Source of the DNA: Candidatus Gastranaerophilales bacterium
GTDB taxonomy: Bacteria > Cyanobacteriota > Vampirovibrionia > Gastranaerophilales > Gastranaerophilaceae
Direction: 5' to 3'
DNA: 64,000 nucleotides
Assembly (NCBI GenBank): GCA_910587375.1
Contig: CAJULR010000009.1
Span: forward strand, 1 to 64,000
Below the pieces are notes generated by a model that saw nothing but the letters and a program-made list of their open reading frames with translations, ran no database searches and was not told where the DNA came from. Made by a program: the position numbers and the translations under genes. Of this stretch, positions 14,963-24,076 are shown piece by piece. Each line of letters opens with the position of its first letter. The first letter of the stretch is position 1.

Positions 14963-16780
14963 TTACCTTTGAATGTCATATTTTACGCCGGCTTCCCGGA
15001 GTTTTCTTGTGTAGGAAACCTCCATCGAGGCAAATTCGTTTTGCGGCACGTGGCGCACAATTGCCTCGGGGTCCTGTTTTTGCAGGGCTTTCAGCTTGTT
15101 TATTGCGGTTTTAGTTCTATAGGTGTATTTTGCGGCCCAGGCAGTGCTTGCGCCGTTTATTAAAAATGAATTTAGGAACATAAGGAAAAGAAGTGCCCCT
15201 GTAAAACCTTTGATAAAGCGGGTTTTGGAATTTGAACCGGAGGATATTTCGGGCAAATTTTGCCACACAAAAAGGGCGATGAAAATAATTACGGCCCAAA
15301 GTTGTGGAATGTAGCGCGCCCACCAGCTTTCGGGGTTTAAAATTATGGAAATTATAAGTATAGAAAGGATTAGGGCGATTTCTTTGTTTCCCTGCCTTGC
15401 GGTGAAAGGGTTTGCCTTGTTAAGAGAGTTTGCGCTTTTGTTACAATTCTTAAAGTTGGCATTATCATTGTTGTTTGCGCTGTTATTTTTCCAAGCAAGG
15501 CTTCGGGCAAGGGTCACAAGGCTTATAATGGCTAAAACAAGGGCCATAAGGAAGATTGCGGAAAAGAAAACGCCAAAGCCCGCAATTCTTGTGTCTGTGT
15601 CGTCAAATTTTGTGATTTCGCTTTTGTGCACTGTTAGCGGGATTTTCAGCCTTGGATTTTTATCTATGCTGAATGTGAAATTGTCTGTCCTGCTGAAAAG
15701 GGAGGTAAAAAATTTATAGGCAACAGGCTTGTCCTTAAAGGCTTTTGGCATATTTGGGGTGATGATATCAATCTTTTCTCTGCCGGCAAGCGGGTATAGG
15801 GGGTGCCGCTCTTTGGAAACATTTGTAAAATAAGGGTTTATGCCTGATAGGAGGGTTAAGAGTATGATTGTAAGAACGGAGGACCAAAAGACTTTTGTGT
15901 TAAAGGTTTTGAAGCTAACAACGGGCCAAAACCTGCCAAGAGCAAAAGAAAGAGCGGCGCAAAGCAAAATGCACACAAAACATAAAATTCCGCCAAGCTT
16001 GATGTTCATTAAAATTGTGGAACTCATAATAAAAATCAGACGGGGAATTATAGGCGGGGCAAGGGTTTTGGCGTTTTGATTTTTGTTTAAGGCAGTTTCC
16101 ATATCAAGAATTGAAAGGGTTGAAATCAAGAAATAGAGGTACATTAGACCGTCAATGTAGTATGTGAAAAATTGCGCGAGGAAAATTGGATTATAAACCA
16201 AAAGGAAAGAAAAAACAGCCCGCATTTTCGTGTCCAGCCTTGAAAAGGAGGGTTTTGAGAGGACATAAAAGGCATAAAATAAGGCAATAAGGCCTGAAAT
16301 TCCGTTAAACACCTTTCCTGTTTCGATTTTGCCGGTTAAAAGCAGGACGTTTGCCGCAAAAATTTCTGAAAATTTGACGTAGGCCTCGTTCCAAACAAGG
16401 CTCCAGTGAATGTTTTTAAAGTGTTCGGCACAAAAGGCGTAAATGTCGTCATATATTGGGTTCCAGCCTTTTTCAAGGAGCGCTGTTCCCATTTGATGGT
16501 ATTCTCTGCCATCGCAAGAAGGGTCCATTAAAATGCCGGATAAAAACGTGAGTGCGACAAGCAAAAAGCCAAGAAGGGCAGTAATTTTGGCAATTTTTCG
16601 GTGCGTTAAGCCGTCTTTTTTAAAGCGCAGGGCAAGTGTTAAAAATGTTACAAAAAAGCCAAGGAGCGGGTATATTGGGGAAATTGAAAAGCCAAAAACG
16701 AACCCCAAAAAAGAGAGGGTAAAAATCGTAAAAACCCCTAACAGTAAGGAAAAAGCCGTATTTAGAAAAATTTTATCCAT
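14963..16780 (-). CDS. Large polytopic membrane protein, GT-C glycosyltransferase-like
   Basis: 605 residues with many hydrophobic helices. After the second helix comes an acidic extracytoplasmic segment, DPSCDGREYHQMG, where GT-C enzymes carry their catalytic Asp/Glu. An Asn-rich cytosolic or loop insert (around residues 430-465, ANFKNCNKSANSLNKAN region) breaks the membrane part. No specific family is recognised. Its tight coupling to the UbiA-type gene suggests use of a lipid-phosphate sugar donor. The start codon sits in a small inverted repeat (TTATCC/GGATAA) and lacks an obvious ribosome site. Confidence 0.72.
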   Translation of the reverse strand: MDKIFLNTAFSLLLGVFTIFTLSFLGFVFGFSISPIYPLLGFFVTFLTLALRFKKDGLTHRKIAKITALLGFLLVALTFLSGILMDPSCDGREYHQMGTALLEKGWNPIYDDIYAFCAEHFKNIHWSLVWNEAYVKFSEIFAANVLLLTGKIETGKVFNGISGLIALFYAFYVLSKPSFSRLDTKMRAVFSFLLVYNPIFLAQFFTYYIDGLMYLYFLISTLSILDMETALNKNQNAKTLAPPIIPRLIFIMSSTILMNIKLGGILCFVCILLCAALSFALGRFWPVVSFKTFNTKVFWSSVLTIILLTLLSGINPYFTNVSKERHPLYPLAGREKIDIITPNMPKAFKDKPVAYKFFTSLFSRTDNFTFSIDKNPRLKIPLTVHKSEITKFDDTDTRIAGFGVFFSAIFLMALVLAIISLVTLARSLAWKNNSANNNDNANFKNCNKSANSLNKANPFTARQGNKEIALILSILIISIILNPESWWARYIPQLWAVIIFIALFVWQNLPEISSGSNSKTRFIKGFTGALLFLMFLNSFLINGASTAWAAKYTYRTKTAINKLKALQKQDPEAIVRHVPQNEFASMEVSYTRKLREAGVKYDIQR

Positions 16781-16935
16781 ACGGATAAATTATCGCATAA
16801 ATAAGCTCTGTGTTAAAATGTGTATAGGTTTTGGTTAAGTTCTGTAACTATATGTTAATTTTTTGTTCAGAAATTTGCACATTTTGCCGATTAAATTTGT
16901 ATACCAAAAGTGTGGAAAAGATGTAAGGTTAAGAT

Positions 16936-18147
16936 ATGACGGAAGATTTCAGCGTTAAATTTGATTCTATGATTAATTCAGCGCCCCTAAAAGCAGAAAG
17001 TGCGGGGGTTTTGAGCGAGGCGGAGACCACTGTTCAAAAAGAAGAGAACAGTGTGCAAAGCACTTCGCAGACAGCCAAGGAAACTCCTGAAAACGAGCTT
17101 GTGGTGCTTGATTGCGCCGATGGCACAGCATATGGTGAAGAAAATATTTTAGATGAAATTCAAAGCGAGCGCAGCGCAGAGCTTGATAAATATCTTGAAT
17201 ATCAAGAAAAAGTGGCTGAACTTCGAAAAGAAAAAAGCAAATATGAGGCTGAAATCAGGCAAAACGGGGATAACCCCGAAACTGTGCGGCGCTATCAGAC
17301 AAAGCTTGAGAATATTGAGGCTGAAATTGGCGAATTTTCAAAATTAATGGCTGAGTGTGAGCAAAATATGCAAAATTTGGCGGCAGAATTTAACAAAGAG
17401 CTTTCAAATATAATAAATCAAAGCGCAATGCAGAGCCTTTCTTCATCCGTGCAGAGTGCGTATCCTGTAAACAATGCAGGCATTGGGGCACAGAATGCTC
17501 AAAACGCATGGTATGTTCAAAATTCAGGCGGAACACAGGGTTCAGGCGCCTCTACCGCAGGAGCACAGGCTTCAACTTCTTTGGGGGCGCAGGGAAAAAA
17601 TGCGTCTGTTATAAACTATGGCGTATACACGGGCGAAAGCATTCCTCAAAACCTGGCAAAGGCTTTGGATTCAAGGCTTGGAAGTGGGTTCAGCCAAAAA
17701 TGTGAAAATGTTGCTGGATATTTAGGGTGCAACGTGAACGACCTGCTTGCGATGATGTATTCTGAATCCGGCCTTAAGACGACGGCAAGAAACAAAAGCA
17801 GCAACGCTGTCGGCCTTATTCAATTTATCCCGTCCACCCTGAAAAGCAATGGCTATACGACAGAGCAGGTGGCTTCGATGAGCGCTGTGCAACAGTTGGA
17901 TGTTGTTGCGGATATTTTTATGAAGGCAAAGAAAATGGCGGGGTATGGCGCGAATGAAAAAATTGACGGCGGCACGCTTTATGCCATAAATTGGCTTCCT
18001 GCCTATGCAAAGAACAATGTTGTGGCCCAAAAGGGCGGAAAATATTACAGTTCGGGTCTTGATATGAATAAAGACGGCTCTGTTACAAAGGCGGATTTAT
18101 CTCAAAGACTGCAAAGCAAGTATAATGAGATGTTGAGGAATGTATAA
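16936..18147 (+). CDS. Lytic transglycosylase-domain protein with coiled coil and EF-hand-like loop
   Basis: 403 residues in three parts. Residues about 76-160 form a charged coiled coil. About 165-225 is a Ser/Ala/Gly/Gln-rich linker. About 238-365 is an SLT (goose-lysozyme-like) domain with MMYSESGLKTTARN, catalytic Glu277, then VGLIQFIPSTL. The C-terminus has DMNKDGSVTKAD (376-387), a canonical EF-hand calcium loop pattern with Asp at position 12. It should cleave peptidoglycan glycan strands, yet there is no signal peptide, so export would need another route. AAGG precedes the ATG. Domain order resembles specialised secretion or phage-type hydrolases, but no such cluster is nearby. Confidence 0.82.
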   Translation: MTEDFSVKFDSMINSAPLKAESAGVLSEAETTVQKEENSVQSTSQTAKETPENELVVLDCADGTAYGEENILDEIQSERSAELDKYLEYQEKVAELRKEKSKYEAEIRQNGDNPETVRRYQTKLENIEAEIGEFSKLMAECEQNMQNLAAEFNKELSNIINQSAMQSLSSSVQSAYPVNNAGIGAQNAQNAWYVQNSGGTQGSGASTAGAQASTSLGAQGKNASVINYGVYTGESIPQNLAKALDSRLGSGFSQKCENVAGYLGCNVNDLLAMMYSESGLKTTARNKSSNAVGLIQFIPSTLKSNGYTTEQVASMSAVQQLDVVADIFMKAKKMAGYGANEKIDGGTLYAINWLPAYAKNNVVAQKGGKYYSSGLDMNKDGSVTKADLSQRLQSKYNEMLRNV

Positions 18148-18235
18148 TCAAAGAGCTTTAAGAACACCTTAATGGAAACCTGAAAAGCCTGTAAGGATTA
18201 TTTTTTGTGTTTCAAAAAATTTAAAGGCATTACTT

Positions 18236-18760
18236 TTAAATAGATTTATTAATTAAATAAATTAAATGAGGCATTTTTTTGCCTCTGACATTTTTAATAA
18301 AACTGCCGGATATTTTTGCATTCAACGCTTCAGCAACTTTAATTGAAGGTGTGTTGTTGGGGCGAATTTCAAATATAACTTCATTTAAATTTAATTTATT
18401 AAATGCATAATTTTTTAAAGCTGTTGCGCATTCTCTTGCATAACCTTTGTGCCAGTGTTCTTTTTTAAAGATGTAGCCAATCTCATGATATAAGCGATTT
18501 TTAATTATATCGGGCATTAAAGCGGCCTGGCCAACAGTTTCGGAATTTTCTTTATTTTCGACAATAAAATATCCCAAGTTACATTTTTTGTAGAGTTCTA
18601 AATTTTTATTAATCCAGTTTTGAACGTCAATATCGCTAAATTTATATTCCCAAGCATACATTACATCAGTATCTTGAAGCATTGTTTTTAAATCTTCAAA
18701 ATCGCTTTGAATAATTTTTCTTAATCTGAGTCTTTTGGTTTCCAAAAACGTTTCAAGCAT
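18236..18760 (-). CDS. GNAT-family N-acetyltransferase (RimJ/RimL-like)
   Basis: 174 residues beginning LETKRLRLRKI, the usual RimJ-type opening. The middle EIGYIFKKEHWHKGYARE corresponds to the acetyl-CoA pyrophosphate-binding motif. IRPNNTPSIKVAEALN follows as the conserved N-x-x-S block. The family transfers acetyl groups to protein N-termini or small amines; the target is unknown. It is a single-gene unit on the minus strand. Confidence 0.9.
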   Translation of the reverse strand: MLETFLETKRLRLRKIIQSDFEDLKTMLQDTDVMYAWEYKFSDIDVQNWINKNLELYKKCNLGYFIVENKENSETVGQAALMPDIIKNRLYHEIGYIFKKEHWHKGYARECATALKNYAFNKLNLNEVIFEIRPNNTPSIKVAEALNAKISGSFIKNVRGKKMPHLIYLINKSI

Positions 18761-18837
18761 AGTTAAATGTTAACATAAATTTTTGGATGTTTTTTTAAAC
18801 TGGGCTTCCTAAAAAATTCTTGAATTGTATCAAGAAT

Positions 18838-18973
18838 TTAAATGGCGCGCCTGGAGACTCTGCCGAGTAAAAGGTGACTAAATGTCACGTTTTACGAGAG
18901 GGAAGAACCCTTTAGGGTGAGAATCCCTCCATACGAAAAAACCCCTTTGTGGGGTTAAATGGCGCGCCTGGAG
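18838..18973. repeat. Direct repeat of the tRNA-Arg 3' end enclosing hairpins
   Basis: The 19-bp sequence TTAAATGGCGCGCCTGGAG occurs at 18838-18856 and again at 18955-18973, 117 bp apart. The second copy is the 3' end and CCA of the tRNA gene. Between them lie an 11-bp-stem hairpin (18867-18895, GTGAC/GTCAC core) and a second inverted repeat (about 18896-18930). The layout resembles an attachment-site duplication or a tRNA-derived repeat. No integrase is present in the window. Confidence 0.65.
18935..18956 (-). terminator. Rho-independent terminator of tRNA-Arg
   Basis: On the minus strand AACCCC-ACAAA-GGGGTT is followed by a T run, immediately after the CCA end of the tRNA. Confidence 0.75.
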
Positions 18974-19036
18974 GGATTCGAACCCCCGACCTTTTGGTTC
19001 GTAGCCAAACACTCTATCCAGCTGAGCTACAGGCGC
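18960..19036 (-). tRNA. tRNA-Arg (anticodon ACG)
   Basis: A full 77-base cloverleaf with encoded CCA. The acceptor stem GCGCCTG pairs with CAGGCGC, discriminator G. The D arm contains GCTCAGCTGGATAGAG, the anticodon loop is CTACGAA within TTTGG/CCAAA, and the T arm is GGGGGTTCGAATCCC. ACG is normally edited to ICG by TadA and reads CGN codons. A terminator follows directly. Confidence 0.97.
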
Positions 19037-19221
19037 ATATTCAATTTTAACAAAACAATTCTAACACAAACGTTATAAAACACAAAATAATTTTCTGCGT
19101 CCTAAAAAAAGAAAATTAAAACAAAGCTCTAAAGTTGAACCGTCAAGGTTAAAAAAGGCCGCAAAAAATATTTTTTATGTGTTTTATACGGCATGAAATA
19201 TTAAAACGAGGAATGTTGATA

Positions 19222-21417
19222 ATGAGAGTATCTTACTTGCAAAGCCCTGTAATGCCGGGTATGGCGGCGTTTTACAATTCGCCGGTGAAAAAAGAGACAG
19301 AAAGTTACAATTTAAATATAGAAAACAAAACCCAATATCAGCCTGTGTTTGGGAATGTTTTTAATGTTGCAATTTCACCTTCCTTTGGGACAAGGCTTGA
19401 AGCTTTTAAGGTGCACAAGCCTGCAATTAGCGAGGGGCTTCGTAAACTTGGCAAGGAAGAAATGGTGTTAATTATCCATGGCGGAAGTTTTCCTGCAACA
19501 TCTGAAACGGACACTGGTTTTGGCAGTCCAAATTCAACGGGCGCAAAAAACCTTATAGATTTTATTTCAGGTGTTTTTACCGGAATCCAGCTTGGGCCCG
19601 GAGGAAAGACTAAAAGTTCAGATTCTTCACCATATACTGGCACTCTTTTTTCTTCAAACCCGCTTTTTGTTGACTTAGAACAACTTACTGGGCCTAAATG
19701 GGGCTATATTCTTTCGGAAGAAAAATTTAATGATGTTGTAGAAAATAATTCAAACAGAGATAAATCCGAAACAAATTATGCATATATCTATAATGCCCAA
19801 GATGTTGCACTTAGAAGCGCTTATAGAAATTTTATCAAAGGCGATGGAGATAAAATTAATGCACTTAAAAGAGAGTTTGAAGAATATAAAAATGCCGATG
19901 TAAACGACCCTTGGCTTGAAAATGATGCGCTTTATGAGGCACTTTCCAAAAAACATGATATGGATTATTGGCCGCTTTGGGATGATGAATTGGACAAAAA
20001 TTTAATGTCTTTAAAAGACACAAAAGAGGGCAAGGAAAGAATAGCCGAAATTCATCGTGATTATGCGGATGAGATTGATTTTTACAAGTTTGTTCAGTTT
20101 GTATATTCAAAACAGATTGCAGACACAAAAGATTATGCGAATTCAAAAGGAATAAAACTTATCGCAGACAAGCAGGTTGCTTTTTCAGACAGGGATGTTT
20201 GGGCGTATCAAAACTTATTTTTAAAGGATTGGAGCCTTGGGTGTCCGCCGGATTATTTTTCTGAAGATGGCCAAACTTGGGGTTTTCCTGTTGTCGACCC
20301 TGAAAAACTTTTCAACGAAGATGGTTCTTTAGGAGAAGCCGGTGAAATTTTGAAAAAATCTATAACAAAAATCTTCAAAGAACATGACGCACTTAGAATT
20401 GACCACTATTTGGGCCTTGTAGACCCTTGGGTATACCCTAAGGGAAAAACCGCAAAAGCGCAAGATGGCGCAGGCAGGCTTTATTCAGCGCCGCATGTTG
20501 ACGGGCTTTCAAAGTATTCAATAATAAATGCCCAAAATGCGGACGCGGACGGAATTGTGGAAAAGATTTTCAACCGCATTGAATGGTCCGAAGATGATTA
20601 CATAAAAGCTTCCAGCTTGACGGAAGAGCAAATGCAAAAATATTCGCGCTATATTGATAAGATTGTTCTTGCAGCAGTGAGAGACGCTGTAATTGACCCT
20701 GAAAGCTATGCGGCGCTCCAAGAGGCGGCAGATGATGTATCTGATGTGAAAAAATCTATTAAGGCGCATTTAAAACTTGATGAAATTGAACAGAAGGTTA
20801 GAAATTCAATCATTGCAGAAGATTTAGGTGCGATGACTGCTCCTGCAAAGCGCGTTATGGAAGAAACAGGGCTAAATGGTGTCAAGGTTGCACAATTTAT
20901 GGACGGAGCTTCAAAAGACAGCCCATATCTTCCGACCACTTTTGAAAACCCGGTGCAGGAACATTACTGGTATATGGCAGGCTCTCATGATACTGTTCCT
21001 TTAAGCGCTTGGTCTAAGAATATTGTAAAAAATGCGCAAAAAGGCGATAAGAACGCGCAGGCGCAAATAGACTACATTGCGGATTATCTTTATAAAAACA
21101 GTCCGAAGTTTGAAATGTATAAAAAACAAATGGAAGAAGATCCGAAATTCTTTATGCAGAGCGTTTATGTAATGATTTTGAAATCTCCTGCAAAAAATGT
21201 TCAAGTGTTTTTTACAGACCTTTTTGGGGATGAGAGAGTGTATAACACGCCGGGCACCATGCCTGAATTTAATTGGAAAGTAAGGCCTGATAATAATTTT
21301 GAGGCTCAATACGGCAGGGCGCTTGATGATAATATGGCGTTCAACCTTGTAACATCAATTCAAGCAGCTATAAAATCAAGGCAAGATGATAGAAAGGCTG
21401 AACAGCAGCTGTTTTAG
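19222..21417 (+). CDS. malQ: 4-alpha-glucanotransferase (divergent MalQ) with N-terminal extension
   Basis: GH77 amylomaltase that transfers alpha-1,4-glucan segments. Core motifs are IADKQVAFSDRDVWAY, ALRIDHYLGLVDPW (nucleophile Asp), IIAEDLGAMT (acid/base Glu) and AGSHDTVPLSAW (third carboxylate). The family start region is preceded by about 55 unusual residues containing SPSFGTR (52-58). Where relatives usually have a W-Q-x-L-P-L-G-P block, this one reads GIQLGPGG, so it is a divergent branch. I chose the ATG at 19222 (731 residues) because CGAGGA precedes it by about 8 bases; ATGs at 19177 and 19213 are less well placed. Works with GlgX on glycogen or maltodextrins. Confidence 0.88.
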   Translation: MRVSYLQSPVMPGMAAFYNSPVKKETESYNLNIENKTQYQPVFGNVFNVAISPSFGTRLEAFKVHKPAISEGLRKLGKEEMVLIIHGGSFPATSETDTGFGSPNSTGAKNLIDFISGVFTGIQLGPGGKTKSSDSSPYTGTLFSSNPLFVDLEQLTGPKWGYILSEEKFNDVVENNSNRDKSETNYAYIYNAQDVALRSAYRNFIKGDGDKINALKREFEEYKNADVNDPWLENDALYEALSKKHDMDYWPLWDDELDKNLMSLKDTKEGKERIAEIHRDYADEIDFYKFVQFVYSKQIADTKDYANSKGIKLIADKQVAFSDRDVWAYQNLFLKDWSLGCPPDYFSEDGQTWGFPVVDPEKLFNEDGSLGEAGEILKKSITKIFKEHDALRIDHYLGLVDPWVYPKGKTAKAQDGAGRLYSAPHVDGLSKYSIINAQNADADGIVEKIFNRIEWSEDDYIKASSLTEEQMQKYSRYIDKIVLAAVRDAVIDPESYAALQEAADDVSDVKKSIKAHLKLDEIEQKVRNSIIAEDLGAMTAPAKRVMEETGLNGVKVAQFMDGASKDSPYLPTTFENPVQEHYWYMAGSHDTVPLSAWSKNIVKNAQKGDKNAQAQIDYIADYLYKNSPKFEMYKKQMEEDPKFFMQSVYVMILKSPAKNVQVFFTDLFGDERVYNTPGTMPEFNWKVRPDNNFEAQYGRALDDNMAFNLVTSIQAAIKSRQDDRKAEQQLF

Positions 21418-21475
21418 GCCATATTGGCGTTTGAATTTTGGCAAAATACACAACAGAAAATAAAACATAAAATAT

Positions 21476-21502
21476 AAAAAGCGGAAAGTTAATCTTTCCG
21501 CT
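21476..21502 (-). terminator. Hairpin terminator overlapping the 3' end of the TPR gene
   Basis: GCGGAAAG-N5-CTTTCCGC followed on the minus strand by TTTTTATATTTT. It includes the last codons of the gene ending at 21489 and lies between convergent genes, so it may also stop malQ transcription. Confidence 0.75.
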
Positions 21503-23186
21503 TCATTTTTGCGACATTTTCGCTTGATTTTACAAGGTTTTTGTAAAAATCGGCTTCTTCTTTGTTTCCTGATTCATCCGCAATCATTGCAGCTTGTTTT
21601 TTATAGGAAAGCTCTTCCGGCGCAAGCTCTATCGCTTCTTTTATAAAAAGCATGGCGTCTTGGCTGCTTCCAAGAAGGCTGTATGCGCGGGATGTCTGCG
21701 CGTAATATTTTGCTTTTGTGGGGTTTAAATTTAGCGCCACAGTGAGGTTTTTAACGGCGTCTTCGGGTTTTGCAATGTCGTTAAAAATGAGGCCTGTGAA
21801 ATAGAAGGCTTCCGCGTTATTTTTATCAAGCTTTACAAGACTTAACAATTCTTCAAGTGCTTTTTTATAATCTTTTTGCCTGTAATAAATTCTTGCCAAA
21901 GAATTGTGCGCGCTTGGGCAATTTGGATATGTTTTTATAAAATCATCAGCATATTTTAGCGCCTCGTCATAGTTTTTATCGTCAATTAAAATATCTACAA
22001 TTTCAGATAAAAAGCTGAATGAAGAAGGAAAAGCGTTTAAACCTTCTTTAAAAATATCAATTGCTTTTTTATAAAGTTTTAATTCTTTGTAAATTTCCCC
22101 GAGCGCAGAATATATCATCGGGTTGTCTTTGTTTGTTTCATAAAGCTTTTCAAGGTTTGCCTTGGCTTCAATTATATCTCCCTCTTTTGCAAGGAGCATA
22201 TTTTTTAACACCTGGGCTTTATTAAAAACATGGGAATTTTTCTCAATTATGTTTAAATTCAAAATGGCGTTTTTGATGTCATTTTTCTTTGAATAAATCC
22301 AGGCCAAAAGGAAATAATGCTCGTCAATGCTGTCAGCGTAGGGTGTTGAATCTGACAGTATGCTTAAAGAGCGAAGCAGGGCAATTTGCGCCTCATTCAG
22401 CCAGTTTATGTCGCAATAAGCCTTTGCAAGCTCGAAATAATAATTATTAACATTTTTCTTGTCAAACTTTATGGCCTTTAAGAAGCAATCAATTGCTTTT
22501 GTGTGTTCGTTTTGAAGGTTGTAAATGAGGCCTGAATAATAATATGCTTTAGGGTTTTCTTCTGCGTTTGTCACCTCATCAAAAAGCTTTTTAGCGTATT
22601 CAATATCCCCTTTTTCATAACACAAAATCCCTAAATCAAGCTTTGCTTGCATATGGTTTGGTTTAATTGAGATAATTTTTTCTAAAAGTTCAAATTTATT
22701 TTCAGGCTCTGTTTTTGAAACGATGTACATAATTTCATCGTTTGTGGCAAATTCTTCGCTTAATCCTTTATATAAATCTGCAATTTCATCAAAAAGGTTT
22801 AATTTAAAAAGCACTCTGAAATAGTTTGCATAATTTTCAGCGCTTTGAGATTTTTTGCAAAGGTTTTGTGCAATTTCAAGCGCTTTTGAATAGTTTTGTA
22901 AAATAAAATAAATCTCGCAAAGTCTGTGCATACTGTGAATATGCGTTGGGTCATCTTCTAAAACCTTTTCATATTGTTCTATTGCGCGCTCATAATTTTT
23001 TAAAAGCATGTAAAGGTCGCCAATTTGCGCCACAATTTCATTGTTTTTTCCTTGGGGCAAATCTTCTGAAGAGAGGGCCTTATATAGGTGTTCAATTGCT
23101 TCTTTGTAGAGCTTTAAATTTTTAAGCTCGAAAGATTTTTTGATGTAATAAATAGCATTTTCAGTATTTTCTTCCATAAAAAACAT
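21489..23186 (-). CDS. Long tetratricopeptide-repeat protein
   Basis: 565 residues made almost entirely of TPR helices, roughly a dozen or more 34-residue units, for example YERAIEQYEKVLEDDPTHIH and YKKALEELLSLVKLDKNNAE. No signal peptide or catalytic domain is visible, so it is probably a cytosolic protein-protein scaffold. Two close in-frame ATGs (23186, 23177) are possible; neither has a clear ribosome site. It is divergent from the GT2 gene. Three other TPR-only genes occur in the window. Confidence 0.88.
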   Translation of the reverse strand: MFFMEENTENAIYYIKKSFELKNLKLYKEAIEHLYKALSSEDLPQGKNNEIVAQIGDLYMLLKNYERAIEQYEKVLEDDPTHIHSMHRLCEIYFILQNYSKALEIAQNLCKKSQSAENYANYFRVLFKLNLFDEIADLYKGLSEEFATNDEIMYIVSKTEPENKFELLEKIISIKPNHMQAKLDLGILCYEKGDIEYAKKLFDEVTNAEENPKAYYYSGLIYNLQNEHTKAIDCFLKAIKFDKKNVNNYYFELAKAYCDINWLNEAQIALLRSLSILSDSTPYADSIDEHYFLLAWIYSKKNDIKNAILNLNIIEKNSHVFNKAQVLKNMLLAKEGDIIEAKANLEKLYETNKDNPMIYSALGEIYKELKLYKKAIDIFKEGLNAFPSSFSFLSEIVDILIDDKNYDEALKYADDFIKTYPNCPSAHNSLARIYYRQKDYKKALEELLSLVKLDKNNAEAFYFTGLIFNDIAKPEDAVKNLTVALNLNPTKAKYYAQTSRAYSLLGSSQDAMLFIKEAIELAPEELSYKKQAAMIADESGNKEEADFYKNLVKSSENVAKMKRKD

Positions 23187-23265
23187 TATATATTTTTATT
23201 TACATATTTGCAAAGCTTTTTAAACTTTTTGCCAAAGGTTTGGGTTTTGGTGTAATATTTTAACC

Positions 23266-24060
23266 ATGATAAACGGAAAGAAAATTGTTGTAATAATGCC
23301 CGCATATAATGCGGAAAAAACGCTTGAGGTTACCTATAACGAAATTTATAAAGATTTTGTGGACAAGGTGATTTTGGTGGATGATAACTCTTTAGACAAC
23401 ACAAAAGAGGTTTCAAAAAGGCTCAATATAACAACCATTGTGCACAAGGAGAACAAGGGCTACGGGGGAAACCAAAAGTCTTGCTATACGGCAGCTTTAA
23501 AGGAAAATGCCGATATTGTAATTATGCTTCACCCTGATTATCAGTATACACCAAAACTTATTCCTGCAATGGCCTCTATGATTGCATTTGGGGAATATGA
23601 CGCGGTTGTTGCCTCAAGAATGTTGAACAATGGTGCTCTTAAAGGGGGCATGCCTTTATATAAATTTATTGCAAACAAATTTTTAACGTTTTTCCAAAAT
23701 TTATTTATGGGGCAAAAATTGTCTGAATATCATACGGGTTTTAGGGCTTTTAGTCGTGAAATATTAGAAACCTTGCCTTTGGCAGAGTGTGATAACGATT
23801 TTATTTTTGACAATGAAATGCTTGCGCTCATTTATTTTTACGGGTATAACATAGGGGAAATTTCCTGTCCTACAAAGTATTTCCCTGAAGCAAGCTCGAT
23901 TAATTTTAAGCGCTCCACAAAATATGGTTTTGGGGTGTTAGGAGTGAGCATTAAATATTTTCTTGCACACCTTGGGCTGTACCGTTCTAAAATCTTTAAA
24001 CACGGCGCAAAAAAGCTTGATATAAATTCAGAGCTTGAATATTATTATCTGCCAAATTAA
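23266..24060 (+). CDS. Family 2 glycosyltransferase (polyprenyl-phosphate sugar synthase-like)
   Basis: 264 residues of GT-A fold. It starts VVIMPAYNAEKTLEVTYNEI, then VDDNSLDNT (nucleotide-sugar Asp pair) and MLHPDYQYTP in the place of the D-x-D motif. HTGFRAFSREIL and a late CPTKYFPEASS match dolichol-phosphate mannosyltransferase-like enzymes. It ends in one weak hydrophobic stretch (VLGVSIKYFLAHLGL). A -10-like TAATAT lies 7 bp before the ATG with no ribosome site. The GT-C gene follows directly, so I infer that this enzyme makes the lipid-linked sugar the next one uses. Confidence 0.87.
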   Translation: MINGKKIVVIMPAYNAEKTLEVTYNEIYKDFVDKVILVDDNSLDNTKEVSKRLNITTIVHKENKGYGGNQKSCYTAALKENADIVIMLHPDYQYTPKLIPAMASMIAFGEYDAVVASRMLNNGALKGGMPLYKFIANKFLTFFQNLFMGQKLSEYHTGFRAFSREILETLPLAECDNDFIFDNEMLALIYFYGYNIGEISCPTKYFPEASSINFKRSTKYGFGVLGVSIKYFLAHLGLYRSKIFKHGAKKLDINSELEYYYLPN

Positions 24061-24076
24061 TGATGGCGAGGCAGGC

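Noticed and set aside
18838..18935. A second, degenerate tRNA gene next to tRNA-Arg
   Set aside because: Only the 3' acceptor end is present; D, anticodon and T arms cannot be drawn.
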